From assembly GCA_014728215.1 (NCBI GenBank), contig WJLZ01000141.1, positions 1 to 64,000 of the forward strand: a stretch of 64,000 nt of DNA, given 5' to 3'. The position numbers and the translations under genes were made by a program. This stretch comes from Chitinivibrionales bacterium. GTDB lineage: Bacteria; Fibrobacterota; Chitinivibrionia; Chitinivibrionales; WJKA01. The notes under the pieces were generated by a model. That model was not told where the DNA came from, did not search any database, and was given only the letters and a program-made list of their open reading frames with translations. This document shows, in pieces, positions 18,079 to 26,085 of this stretch (its first letter is position 1; each line of letters opens with the position of its first letter).

Positions 18079-19145
18079 CAATCGCTCACTTTCCTGAGCC
18101 CGAGCCCAATAGCAACGGACAGGAGTGCCGAAATTTTCTGCGGATCTACCGATCCGAAGAGGTCGGGATCATACTGCAAAAAAGAAAGTGGATTTGAGAT
18201 CTGCACGGTGGTTTCATGGCGCATTTCCAGATATTCTTTAATGCCTTCGATATAGGCCCCACCTCCGCTGATCACTATTTTATCAATAGTTTCATTTTTT
18301 TCGGAACTTTTGAAATAGGAAAATGCCAAATCGATTCCCGATGACAGTTCCTCAGCCGCATATTCGATACTCCGCTGTATCAAATGATCATCGATATCAA
18401 CATCACCCCGACCTTTGAGAATATTCACCGTCTCTTCGCTACTTACCCCCGTATTCCGCTGCAGGGTTTTAACAAAAAAATCTCCGGCCGTGGAGATATC
18501 CCGGGAGGAATGGAAAAGACCGTTTTTTATAAAGGTAACACTGCTGAGATCATGGCCGATGTTCAGAAGCATAACGACGCCCGAATCAGTACGATTTTGC
18601 GCTTCCAGGGCATAACAATTATTAATGGCAAAGGCATCGACATCAATAAGAATCGGTTTCAGTCCCGCATCGTAGAGCAGATCGATATAATTCTGCATAA
18701 TCTGATTTTTTGCGGCAACCAGAAGAACCTCAACTTCATTGGTATCGTGATTCCGATGTAATATTCGATAATCGAGCGTAATATCATCAACATCAAAGGG
18801 ACTTCGTTGGCCGGCTTCCCATAAAATGAACTCTTCGGCGTTTTCATTGGGATTGATTTTAAACGTGCATTTATCGGAAATAATGCCGTGCCCGGACATG
18901 GACATGACCACTTCAACAATCGATGGATCGCACTGATTAACCAGGGTCATAATGGAATCGATCAGGGTCTCTTTGTTTTTAATCTCGCTGCCTTCGATAG
19001 TACCTGCCGGCAACTCTTTTATGCCGGTCGCTTCCAATATATACCCCTGCCGTAGATGTCGTATCTTCGCCAATTTCAGAGAATGGTTACCGATATCGAG
19101 TCCGACGGAAGTATGTTCACCCCGTAATTTTTGAAGCCAGTTCAT
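18078..19145 (-). CDS. pilM: Type IV pilus assembly ATPase-like protein PilM
   Basis: Cytoplasmic actin/FtsA-fold protein that nucleates the PilMNOPQ complex and binds the PilN tail. The protein has 355 residues. VGLDIGNHSLKLAKI is the phosphate-1 loop, LNIGHDLSSVTFIKNG the phosphate-2 region, and IVISGGGAYIEGIKEYL the adenosine motif, all in order as in PilM/FtsA. It is the first gene of the pilus assembly operon. A candidate promoter lies about 100 bp upstream. No pilB, pilC, pilT or major pilin gene is in the window. Confidence 0.94.
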   Translation of the reverse strand: MNWLQKLRGEHTSVGLDIGNHSLKLAKIRHLRQGYILEATGIKELPAGTIEGSEIKNKETLIDSIMTLVNQCDPSIVEVVMSMSGHGIISDKCTFKINPNENAEEFILWEAGQRSPFDVDDITLDYRILHRNHDTNEVEVLLVAAKNQIMQNYIDLLYDAGLKPILIDVDAFAINNCYALEAQNRTDSGVVMLLNIGHDLSSVTFIKNGLFHSSRDISTAGDFFVKTLQRNTGVSSEETVNILKGRGDVDIDDHLIQRSIEYAAEELSSGIDLAFSYFKSSEKNETIDKIVISGGGAYIEGIKEYLEMRHETTVQISNPLSFLQYDPDLFGSVDPQKISALLSVAIGLGLRKVSD

Positions 19146-19482
19146 TTTTTTGTAAAATCTTTAGAAATGATATAACTATACGCAAGACTTAAGAACAGAA
19201 TTCAGGTAATCTCCCTAACCGAAAAGAATCTTAATGGTTACATTATAATTATTCCCACTTTCCGGGGTTCCTGTCAATAAAAAAACCTAATTGCAGGGAT
19301 TAAAAAATGTGCCCTACCATATGTTTTTTTTATAATAGCAGGAAATACAATATATTGTAAAGTTTTCTTACATCATTTTCCACCTTTTTTTATAATCCGA
19401 CTGATTATTTATTTTTCAGGGGACACAAACCACACCGTTCTGAGAGATAAAAGGCGAACTATGCCGAACAAAAAACCGCTGT
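19146..19482 (-). promoter_or_regulatory. Intergenic region with candidate pilM promoter and a 14-bp palindrome
   Basis: No gene seen in these 337 bp. On the minus strand TTGACA (19277-19272) is followed after 18 bp by AATAAT (19253-19248), which would start transcription about 95 bp before pilM. Further upstream, TACAATATATTGTA at 19346-19359 is an exact palindrome and could be an operator. The region is unusually A/T-rich with several T runs. Confidence 0.45.
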
Positions 19483-19878
19483 TCAGAGATGAGATGAGTC
19501 TGATGCGGCCGGAAGGCGCAGAACATACGTCTTTTTTTGAGAAACTTTCCCGACGTGACCTTCGGATTCAAAAGAAATGAAAAGTGTATCGGTATTCCGG
19601 TCTTTTTTTACGGAAACCATATACCAGCCTTCATCATAGGAAGTTTTGGGGATCTCTGTAAAATGAGCTGAATCGGCATGGTATTGCTCTAATGCTTTTT
19701 GCAATCCGACTTCAGCAATTTTGAGAGCTTCACGATGTGCGCTCTGCTGCGTCTTCTGTTGATTCCGTAAAAGGATGAACATCAACCCGCCTATCATAAC
19801 AAAGGTACAGGAAATCAACAGGATACGGAACCAGATACCGCCACCTTTATTACTACAGAGTGCAGAAAAAAAACGCAT
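19483..19878 (-). CDS. Small single-pass membrane protein, pilin-like topology
   Basis: Unrecognised 131-residue protein. A short basic N-terminus leads into one hydrophobic helix (WFRILLISCTFVMIGGLMFILL). This is followed by an amphipathic helical stretch (QQKTQQSAHREALKIAEVGLQKALEQYH) and a small beta-rich C-terminal domain. This layout, plus its place upstream of pilM, resembles a minor pilin or PilX-like component. However, there is no canonical prepilin peptidase site (G followed by F-x4-E), so the assignment is only a topology match. It starts 17 bp after rlmH on the same strand. Confidence 0.7.
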   Translation of the reverse strand: MRFFSALCSNKGGGIWFRILLISCTFVMIGGLMFILLRNQQKTQQSAHREALKIAEVGLQKALEQYHADSAHFTEIPKTSYDEGWYMVSVKKDRNTDTLFISFESEGHVGKVSQKKTYVLRLPAASDSSHL

Positions 19879-19895
19879 CGGATAATGCTCCCAGC

Positions 19896-20351
19896 TTATT
19901 TATGATAAGGATGATTATGTAAAATAGTAAATGCTCTATAAATCTGTTCAACAAGAACATGAAATGCCAATTTATGGGGGAAGGTTAAGGGCGAAAGGCT
20001 GACAAACTCATTGCACTCACGTTCGATCCATTCGGGTAACCCATAGGCGCCACCAAGGGCAAAGAGGAGTGTTTTTCCCCGACCTCTCTTTTCGTCGAGC
20101 CAGCGGGCAAATTGCATGCTGTTCATTAATGTTCCCCTTTCAGACAAGCCTGCGATATAGGCATTCTGAACCAGATTCTGAGAAAGGGTGGCGGATGTTT
20201 TTTTTGAGTGGGTTTCACCGGTTGCACCGCATTTTACCCAGGTAAAGTATAGAGGAGTGAAAGGGCGAATCAGTTTTACATATCGCTCGATATCTGCGGT
20301 CATCCAGTGCGTTTTTTTCCCGCATGCCAGTATGTCTATGGAAAAGCTCAT
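19896..20351 (-). CDS. rlmH: 23S rRNA (pseudouridine1915-N3)-methyltransferase RlmH
   Basis: SPOUT-class methyltransferase acting on 70S ribosomes at position 1915 of 23S rRNA. The SAM-binding knot shows LLFALGGAYGLP. The C-terminal signature SLSPLTFPHKLAFHVLVEQIYRA, in two halves, is followed by a terminal HPYHK, where the family's Tyr-His pair sits. The protein has 151 residues, normal length. It lies 12 bp after the HDOD gene and 17 bp before the pilin-like gene, an unusual setting for a ribosome-modification enzyme. Confidence 0.92.
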   Translation of the reverse strand: MSFSIDILACGKKTHWMTADIERYVKLIRPFTPLYFTWVKCGATGETHSKKTSATLSQNLVQNAYIAGLSERGTLMNSMQFARWLDEKRGRGKTLLFALGGAYGLPEWIERECNEFVSLSPLTFPHKLAFHVLVEQIYRAFTILHNHPYHK

Positions 20352-20363
20352 ATGGGTTACCGG

Positions 20364-21224
20364 TCATACAAGAGACATGAGTCCCGTTGCCTTATCGATT
20401 TCATCATCGATGTCCTCAAGCAACGGTGGCAGAGAAAGATTGTTCATTCCCAGATCATTCCATACCTGTTCGGAAATCATCGGGACTTTATTATCACCAC
20501 CGTATCCATGATCCATGGCTCTGATCAGAATATCGGCACAATGAACAATGGCCGTAATGGTATAGGAGTTTCTGGAAGGTGCCGGACAATGGTGATAACG
20601 GACAACATCCTGAAGGTTTGCAGGAATATTCCATCGTTCCACGACCATGCCGCCGATTTCCTGATGGGTACTGTCGAGCAGCTCTTTTTCGCTTTCGTAA
20701 AAGAGAATGTCTTTTTCCTTCACTCTCGTAACAATTTCAATGAATTCTTCGGGAAAATACTGGCAGAGAATCACCTTACCGATATCATGAATGAGTCCGG
20801 CAATAAAGCATTCTTCTTTTTCGCTGAATCCGATATGCTTTGCAATGGCCTGGGATGCGGCCCCGGAAGCAAGAGAATGAATCCAGAATTTTTTCATGTC
20901 GAAATCGGGATGCATGTTGTTCCTGCTTTTAAAGAAATCGAAAATTGAAGCGGTCAGAACGACATTTTTGACTGTGGAGAAACCCAGAATAACAATTGCA
21001 TGAGTTATGGTTCCTATTTTGCCGGGAAATCCATAAAAAGCCGAATTGACAAGTTTGAGAACTTTGGAAGCAAGAGCTGGATCGGTGGTAATTGCTTTCC
21101 CGACCTCCTCTGCCGTTGTCTGCGGATTCTGCAACAAACGGGCTATCTGATCGATAACTGAAGGAAGGGTCGGGATAGTTGATATTTTTTCCAGCGATCG
21201 CCGGATTTCGGCTTTTTCTCTCAT
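20364..21224 (-). CDS. HDOD-domain signalling protein
   Basis: The 286-residue protein consists mostly of one HDOD domain (about 12-205). It begins ISTIPTLPSVIDQIARLLQ and includes ITTDPALASKVLKLVNSAFYG. The metal dyad GLIHDIGK is intact, and later histidines (DSTHQEIGG, RYHHCP) are also present, although many HDOD proteins have lost them. The C-terminal 80 residues are unassigned. HDOD proteins act in signalling, often in motility and c-di-GMP networks. A small partner-like gene lies 24 bp upstream, and rlmH lies 12 bp downstream. Confidence 0.88.
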   Translation of the reverse strand: MREKAEIRRSLEKISTIPTLPSVIDQIARLLQNPQTTAEEVGKAITTDPALASKVLKLVNSAFYGFPGKIGTITHAIVILGFSTVKNVVLTASIFDFFKSRNNMHPDFDMKKFWIHSLASGAASQAIAKHIGFSEKEECFIAGLIHDIGKVILCQYFPEEFIEIVTRVKEKDILFYESEKELLDSTHQEIGGMVVERWNIPANLQDVVRYHHCPAPSRNSYTITAIVHCADILIRAMDHGYGGDNKVPMISEQVWNDLGMNNLSLPPLLEDIDDEIDKATGLMSLV

Positions 21225-21248
21225 TAATCAAAAATACCTGTGGTGCGG

Positions 21249-21566
21249 TTATGAATTCTTCTTTACTCTATGCTGATACACTGCAGCAAAAATTTCTTTC
21301 ATTGTCGGATTATTCATTACTTTTGAGAATCTTTCTTTCATTTGCTTTTCTATTTTTTCCGGTGATATTTCCACCGCATTTTTCTGTGGGGCATTTTCTT
21401 CTTCACCTTCAACGTACACGAAATGGATATCCCAGTTTTTCAGACGCCGCCCCATCGGGGCACTGAGGACAGTTCCGGATCTGAGTAAAACATTCCCCGA
21501 CCGCCCGCGCACTTCCTTGGCCAGAACCATTTTGTCTTCGATTTTATTTACTAATATTTTCTTCAT
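21249..21566 (-). CDS. Small conserved protein associated with HDOD signalling genes
   Basis: About 105 residues from the ATG at 21566 (MKKILVNKIEDKMVLAKEV). A TTG start 60 bp further upstream is possible but adds a hydrophobic, unconserved stretch. The N-terminal half (KIEDKMVLAKEVRGRSGNVL, then LLRSGTVLSAPMGRRL) matches a short beta module that I recall next to HD and HDOD domains in many bacteria, sometimes fused to them. The second half is a charged helix. It precedes the HDOD gene by 24 bp, consistent with a working pair. Biochemical function is unknown. Confidence 0.7.
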   Translation of the reverse strand: MKKILVNKIEDKMVLAKEVRGRSGNVLLRSGTVLSAPMGRRLKNWDIHFVYVEGEEENAPQKNAVEISPEKIEKQMKERFSKVMNNPTMKEIFAAVYQHRVKKNS

Positions 21567-21761
21567 AATACTGTATGAGAAATAGTACAATAATAACATA
21601 GGGACTTCAAGCATATCCTTAATCAAAATAATTGAAAATATAATTTAAGTTAAAATCCTTTATAGAATATGATATACTTATTTAGACCGGTTGCAGCCCC
21701 TTTATCAAACCGAATTATTTATACCGGGCACATGAATTGTACAAGAAACACAATTTTTTGA

Positions 21762-22904
21762 ATGTTGATCATGAAAATTATCAGAAGAATACTGTTTATT
21801 TCACTTGCCCATTCGCCGGCTTTTTCACGTTCACTGATCGAGCAGATCGGATGGCGGGGAGCCACACCCAAAGTCATAGCGATTCTTTTATTGCTTTTTC
21901 TAATAATTATCGGTGTTCTTATTGCCTCCTATATTGCGAAACGACGTCGGGAACAGGAGGACAAAAGGGAATTCGAGCAGAACCGTTTTGCCGAAGAGGT
22001 GGAACAACATCGGTTGACAGACATGGAGACGCAGAAACTGCGGGAGATTATCGCCCACGATCAGTTCACGCAGTCCCATGTAATTTTCCAGTCGGTCTCT
22101 CTTTTTGAAAAATGTGTTCACGCAGAAGTGGAACGGTTTCGACAGCGTAATCCCGATCTTGAGGAGATTGAACTGGAAGAGTCTCTGATTTCGGGGATTC
22201 GAAAGAAGCTCGGGTTCGGCTATATTCCTTTTGAACATCCACTGATTTCGACAAGGAACATTGCGATCGGTCAAACAGGATCGATTTTCGGAAAAAGCAA
22301 CAAGGTGCCCATTGTTCAGAAAGCGTCGGTAATGGAAAACAATGAATTCAGTTTAACACTGCAGTTTGATCCCGAAAAGGAAGATGACTATCGCATATTT
22401 CCCTCAAATGTTTTGAAATTTGCCTTTGCCCGTCAGAATGACGGTTTTTACGGTATACCGCTAACCGTTCTCAAGGCAGGAATGGGCATAATTTCTTTCA
22501 ACCACACTCTCGAACTCAAACGCAATCAGCTTCGGCAGTATGCGCGGATTGAGGTCAGCATCCCCTTGCGATTCAGACTGCTTCAAACATCGGATCCCGA
22601 AAAAAGCGAAATTCATAAAGGTCAGACAGTTGAGTGCAAGATCTCGGATATCGGTGGAGGCGGATTAAGCTTTCTCTGTGAGCAGTCCCTGAAACCAGGC
22701 GATATTGTCTCCCTGAATTTCAATCTGCCGAACCGGTCGTTGGCCGGCGTTGCAGGACGGATTATCCGTATAAGTCTGCAGGAAGGTAAAACAACGACAT
22801 TTCGCAGACATCACCTGCAGTTCACCAAAATCGAACAGTCACAACGGGAAAGTATTGTAAAGTTTGTTTTTGAAAAACAGCGTCAGATAAATCAGTGGCG
22901 ATAA
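21762..22904 (+). CDS. Membrane-anchored PilZ-domain protein
   Basis: The 380-residue protein has a hydrophobic segment at about 38-58 (VIAILLLLFLIIIGVLIASYI), then a charged coiled region. A beta-rich N-terminal domain (about 165-250) follows, resembling the YcgR-N/PilZN module. The C-terminal PilZ domain (about 255-370) shows the c-di-GMP motif RQYAR (R-x3-R) and then DIGGGGLSF (D/N-x-S-x-x-G variant with Gly in place of Ser). The arrangement resembles flagellar or pilus brake proteins of the YcgR type, but here it is membrane tethered. It is transcribed divergently from the HDOD pair. An ATG at 21771 is an equally possible start, and no clear ribosome site helps. Confidence 0.85.
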   Translation: MLIMKIIRRILFISLAHSPAFSRSLIEQIGWRGATPKVIAILLLLFLIIIGVLIASYIAKRRREQEDKREFEQNRFAEEVEQHRLTDMETQKLREIIAHDQFTQSHVIFQSVSLFEKCVHAEVERFRQRNPDLEEIELEESLISGIRKKLGFGYIPFEHPLISTRNIAIGQTGSIFGKSNKVPIVQKASVMENNEFSLTLQFDPEKEDDYRIFPSNVLKFAFARQNDGFYGIPLTVLKAGMGIISFNHTLELKRNQLRQYARIEVSIPLRFRLLQTSDPEKSEIHKGQTVECKISDIGGGGLSFLCEQSLKPGDIVSLNFNLPNRSLAGVAGRIIRISLQEGKTTTFRRHHLQFTKIEQSQRESIVKFVFEKQRQINQWR

Positions 22905-22925
22905 GAGGGAACGCAGAGCCGTTCA

Positions 22926-23114
22926 CTAATCTTCGAGTATGTTTTTATTCTGCATCTCAATCATTTTCCGTTTGAGTTTCTCACGTTCTTCCTGATTTTT
23001 CAGAAAATCCCGGGGCATGCAGATATTTTTAAAGAAAAGCATTGCTCCAATAAGTCCGACAAGAGCTGCAACCAATAACGGTAAGGGCCAGGTTATCTCC
23101 ATAGTTCCACTCAC
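22926..23114 (-). CDS. Small membrane protein coupled to gpgS-like gene
   Basis: Sixty-two residues: one transmembrane helix (PLPLLVAALVGLIGAMLFF) followed by a basic, charged helix (RDFLKNQEEREKLKRKMIEM). The GTG start overlaps the upstream glycosyltransferase stop by 4 bp (GTGA). An ATG 12 bp downstream is the alternative. The overlap and compact topology support a real gene, possibly a membrane anchor or regulator of the transferase, though this is inference. I know no named family for it. Confidence 0.6.
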   Translation of the reverse strand: MSGTMEITWPLPLLVAALVGLIGAMLFFKNICMPRDFLKNQEEREKLKRKMIEMQNKNILED

Positions 23115-24031
23115 ATGCTTCGATAATTTGAAAGTTTCGGCAATACAATTTCATCGGTATGAAAAGCATTCACCTCAGCCTGCAGGCCGGTAATCATCTC
23201 GGTATTAATCTCCCGGTTAAGAGAAATAGTTCCGTCTTCCTTTAAAAAACGGATAAGAAACTGGAGGATTCGAAATGACATTTTCCCAAGTTCTTCTACG
23301 GGTCTGTTGCGATGTTGTCGTATTCCCATATCAGTTTGCGCAAAGATATCGAGTCCGTGATATTTATAAAGGTATAGTATAGTCCCGATTTCAATACTAT
23401 AGCCGCTTAAGAAGGGAATTTCCATAATAATTTCCCGCCGAAAGGAATACTCTCCCGACAGTGGCTGTCGAAACCGGGCGAGTTCCGGATAGAAAGTGGA
23501 CAGAAAAGGTCTGACCAGAATTTCGGTAACTCTTCCCCCATAATTATCCAATAGCGCATCCTTAAAAACAAGGGGACGCTCGTAAAATGCTTTAACGAAA
23601 GAAAGCTTTTGATCGTCGAGTAGGGGTCCGATAAGCCCGTAGACGAATCGTGAATCGAAATTCGTAATATCAGCATCGATACTTACAATTATGTCACCCT
23701 TTGCGACATGGAGTGATTTCCAGAGAGCAGTCCCTTTTCCCAACCGGACCGATGTATCCGAAGCGATTTCATCGATGGGATAGACGGTTGCGCCGCTGTT
23801 CCGGGCAACTGCCTCGGTATTATCGGAAGATTTGCCGGCGATAACAATACATTCATCCACCAGAGGATGGCGTTCCATCAGGTTCTTTTTTATCTCGGTT
23901 ATAATTGGCCCGATAGTGGCGGCCTCGTTGAGTGCCGGAATAACAACACTGACGGTCGCTTCCGCAGACTCTTTTTTGCGAACCAGCGTATCGAGCGGAA
24001 GAAAATGTGTATGGTGGAAGTGCTTGATCAT
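23111..24031 (-). CDS. Glucosyl-3-phosphoglycerate synthase-like glycosyltransferase
   Basis: The GT-A fold transferase has VSVVIPALNEAATIG (nucleotide-binding strand), SIDADI (DxD-type metal motif) and the GpgS-type block RQPLSGEYSFRRE. The block GYSIEIGTILYLYKYHGLDI, followed by an IRQHRNRP sequence, is diagnostic of the GT81 (GpgS) group. GpgS transfers glucose from a nucleotide sugar to 3-phosphoglycerate, the first step to glucosylglycerate, a compatible solute or methylglucose lipopolysaccharide primer. The start at 24031 (MIKHFHHTHF) keeps the family's F-H-H N-terminal motif. An ATG at 24052 is possible. No phosphatase (GpgP) is adjacent; the next gene is a small membrane protein. Confidence 0.85.
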   Translation of the reverse strand: MIKHFHHTHFLPLDTLVRKKESAEATVSVVIPALNEAATIGPIITEIKKNLMERHPLVDECIVIAGKSSDNTEAVARNSGATVYPIDEIASDTSVRLGKGTALWKSLHVAKGDIIVSIDADITNFDSRFVYGLIGPLLDDQKLSFVKAFYERPLVFKDALLDNYGGRVTEILVRPFLSTFYPELARFRQPLSGEYSFRREIIMEIPFLSGYSIEIGTILYLYKYHGLDIFAQTDMGIRQHRNRPVEELGKMSFRILQFLIRFLKEDGTISLNREINTEMITGLQAEVNAFHTDEIVLPKLSNYRSM

Positions 24032-24076
24032 AGTTGAAGAACAGAGATGCATTCTGAATCCATTCTAATATATATA

Positions 24077-24104
24077 TTGACACTCCTTCGAGGTATATTA
24101 TATT
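24077..24104 (+). promoter_or_regulatory. Sigma-70-type promoter of the rplM operon
   Basis: TTGACA at 24077-24082 is a perfect -35 box. TATATT at 24099-24104 after a 16-bp spacer is a good -10. Transcription would start near 24111, about 50 bp before the rplM ATG. It lies in the divergent gap with the gpgS-like gene. Confidence 0.65.
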
Positions 24105-24163
24105 TTCCTAAGTTTCCCGAAAAGCATAGCGACGTTTTTCAGTATAAATTAGAGAGATGTAAG

Positions 24164-24604
24164 ATGAAAACTACAGTAATGAACCACAAAGAGATTGCCC
24201 GTAAATGGTATCTGGTTGATGCCGAAAACAAGATTTTAGGGCGTCTGGCTTCAGAAATTGCGAAAAAGCTGATCGGCAAAAACAAGCCGTTCTATTCTCC
24301 CAATCAGGATCATGGTGATAATGTCGTTGTTATTAATTCCGACAAGGTAGCGCTTTCGGGCAGAAAACCCGAAACCAAGTCGTATTTCCGTCATTCACAA
24401 TATCCTGGAGGAGAAAAGATCCGCCCCTATCGCAAGCAGATGGAGCTCGATTCGACCCGGGTAATCGTGAATGCGGTGAAGGGAATGGTTCCCAAAAATA
24501 CGCTGGGCCGTGCGATCATGAAGAAACTTCATGTATATGCAGGCAGCGAACACCCGCATGAAGCGCAGAAGCCCGAACCATTATCAATAGGAAAAAGTGT
24601 TTAA
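24164..24604 (+). CDS. rplM: Ribosomal protein L13
   Basis: Large-subunit protein that binds 23S rRNA domain VI early in assembly. It has 146 residues from the ATG at 24164. The motifs RKWYLVDAENKILGRLAS, KSYFRHSQYPGG and the C-terminal VKGMVPKNTLGRAIMKKLHVYAG are family constant. A longer reading from 24047 would add 39 hydrophobic, unconserved residues and cover the promoter. It is the first gene of a run extending at least to frr. Confidence 0.97.
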   Translation: MKTTVMNHKEIARKWYLVDAENKILGRLASEIAKKLIGKNKPFYSPNQDHGDNVVVINSDKVALSGRKPETKSYFRHSQYPGGEKIRPYRKQMELDSTRVIVNAVKGMVPKNTLGRAIMKKLHVYAGSEHPHEAQKPEPLSIGKSV

Positions 24605-24627
24605 CCTCTAAAAAAAGGAAATAACTT

Positions 24628-25017
24628 TTGGAAAACGTTTATTCTGCAACAGGCAAAAGAAAAGATGCTATTGCCCGTGTTATTCTCAAATCCGGCAAAG
24701 GCGATCGAATCGTTAACGGTATATCGATTGCCGAATATTTAAAAAGCGACGTTCTCATCGAAAATGCCGAACAACCTTTCAAGTTATTGCAGGTGGGCGA
24801 CACCTACGATGTTGTAGTGAAAGTATCGGGCGGCGGACTCTCGGGCCAATCCGGTGCTATTCGTCTTGGCATATCCCGTTCACTATGTCAGATCAGCGAA
24901 GAGTACCGTAAGAAGCTCCGTAAAAGCGGTCTGTTGACCCGGGATTCACGGGTTGTCGAGCGGAAGAAATACGGACAAGCCGGTGCACGGAAACGCTTTC
25001 AGTTCTCAAAACGATAG
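24628..25017 (+). CDS. rpsI: Ribosomal protein S9
   Basis: Small-subunit protein whose C-terminal tail contacts P-site tRNA. It starts at TTG 24628 after an AAAAAAGGAA site. It has 129 residues, beginning with SATGKRKDAIARV and ending QAGARKRFQFSKR. The invariant terminal S-K-R is the tRNA-contacting tail. It follows rplM by 23 bp in the classic L13-S9 pair. Confidence 0.97.
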   Translation: MENVYSATGKRKDAIARVILKSGKGDRIVNGISIAEYLKSDVLIENAEQPFKLLQVGDTYDVVVKVSGGGLSGQSGAIRLGISRSLCQISEEYRKKLRKSGLLTRDSRVVERKKYGQAGARKRFQFSKR

Positions 25018-25036
25018 CACCTCGATTTTTTATTAT

Positions 25037-25105
25037 ATCAGAGTAACCACGCACACCGCGCAAGGAGAAGACGGGTGCTTCTTTACGGAAGTAATCTTCT
25101 CTGAT
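25037..25105 (+). ncRNA. Structured leader before rpsB (possible autoregulatory site)
   Basis: In the 128-bp gap between rpsI and rpsB, GAGAAGA (25065-25071) pairs with TCTTCTC (25095-25101) around an inner CTTC/GAAG stem. ATCAGAG (25037-25043) can pair with CTCTGAT (25099-25105). The two helices share bases 25099-25101, so they partly compete. S2 represses its own mRNA in some bacteria, but I do not recognise a known S2 motif here. Confidence 0.35.
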
Positions 25106-25145
25106 GACACCGGTGGATGCATAACCCTTAATTAAGGAGTATTTC

Positions 25146-26006
25146 ATGTCATCACTTACCCTTCAAGACCTGCTTGAAGCAGGCACGCATTTCGGCCACC
25201 AGACCAAGCGGTGGAATCCGAAAATGAAACGATATATTCTATGCCCCCGTAACGGCATCTATATCATCGACCTCAACAGAACACTTCAGGGAATCGACAG
25301 CCTTATCGATCGTGTACAGCAGGAAGTGAAAGACGGAGGTAAAATTCTTTTTGTGGGTACAAAAAAGCAGATCAAAGACTGTATCCGTGAAGAAGCCGAA
25401 CGGTGTGGCATGCCCTATGTTACCGAACGGTGGCTTGGCGGAATGCTCACCAATTTCCAGACAATCAGGCAAAGCATTAAAAAGCTTGAGAAAATCGAAG
25501 CCATGGGGACCGACGGCACAGCAGAAGCGCTTCCCAAAAAGGAAGTTCTTGCTCTTAATAAGAAAAAAGACAAACTATTGATGGTCCTTAAAGGTATCAG
25601 ACATGTCCGCAGATTGCCCTCACTGATTTTTGTTGTCGATACACTCAAAGAACATATTGCCATTGCCGAAGCGCATCGGCTTCGGATCCCCCTTGGCGCA
25701 ATTGTCGACACAAATTGTGATCCTGAGGAGATCGATTATGTAATTCCGGGCAATGACGATGCATTGAAATCGGTACAGCTTATAGCCCGAACGGTTTCCG
25801 ATGCGATAATTGCTGCAAGCGGTACACCCGATACCGAAGAGAGTATGAAAAAAGAGCAGAAATCCGAGGAAGCAGAGGAAGGCCTGAAGGAAGAGGTTTC
25901 GGAAGTCGATGAAACCGGTGAAGAAAAATCCGAAGAAGATACCCCTGCGAAGAGGAAACGTCGTGTCGTGCGGCGGAAAAAGGTAGAGACATCGGAAGAA
26001 GAGTAG
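25146..26006 (+). CDS. rpsB: Ribosomal protein S2
   Basis: Small-subunit head/body protein. The N-terminal LLEAGTHFGHQTKRWNPKMK and later RWLGGMLTNFQTIRQSI and PLGAIVDTNCDPEEIDYVIPGNDDA (described in part) are constant family features. It has 286 residues. The last 60 are an acidic stretch (EESMKKEQKSEEAEEG onward) ending in a basic KRKRRVVRRKK patch, an extension beyond the usual 230-240. A TTAAGGAG site precedes the ATG. It is followed by tsf after 79 bp, the usual rpsB-tsf pair. Confidence 0.97.
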   Translation: MSSLTLQDLLEAGTHFGHQTKRWNPKMKRYILCPRNGIYIIDLNRTLQGIDSLIDRVQQEVKDGGKILFVGTKKQIKDCIREEAERCGMPYVTERWLGGMLTNFQTIRQSIKKLEKIEAMGTDGTAEALPKKEVLALNKKKDKLLMVLKGIRHVRRLPSLIFVVDTLKEHIAIAEAHRLRIPLGAIVDTNCDPEEIDYVIPGNDDALKSVQLIARTVSDAIIAASGTPDTEESMKKEQKSEEAEEGLKEEVSEVDETGEEKSEEDTPAKRKRRVVRRKKVETSEEE

Positions 26007-26085
26007 ATTCCGTCATTCTTTCCGGTTTTACAGCTCTTATTATTTATTTGTAGTAAACCGAAGCATTTTAAAGGAGAAAATTATA

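Noticed and set aside
19483-19878. True type IV prepilin
   Set aside because: It has the right shape but no Gly-Phe-x4-Glu prepilin peptidase site, so it is kept as a pilin-like membrane protein only.
24047-24163. Longer rplM product starting at 24047
   Set aside because: The extra 39 residues are hydrophobic and unlike L13, and the stretch contains the promoter.
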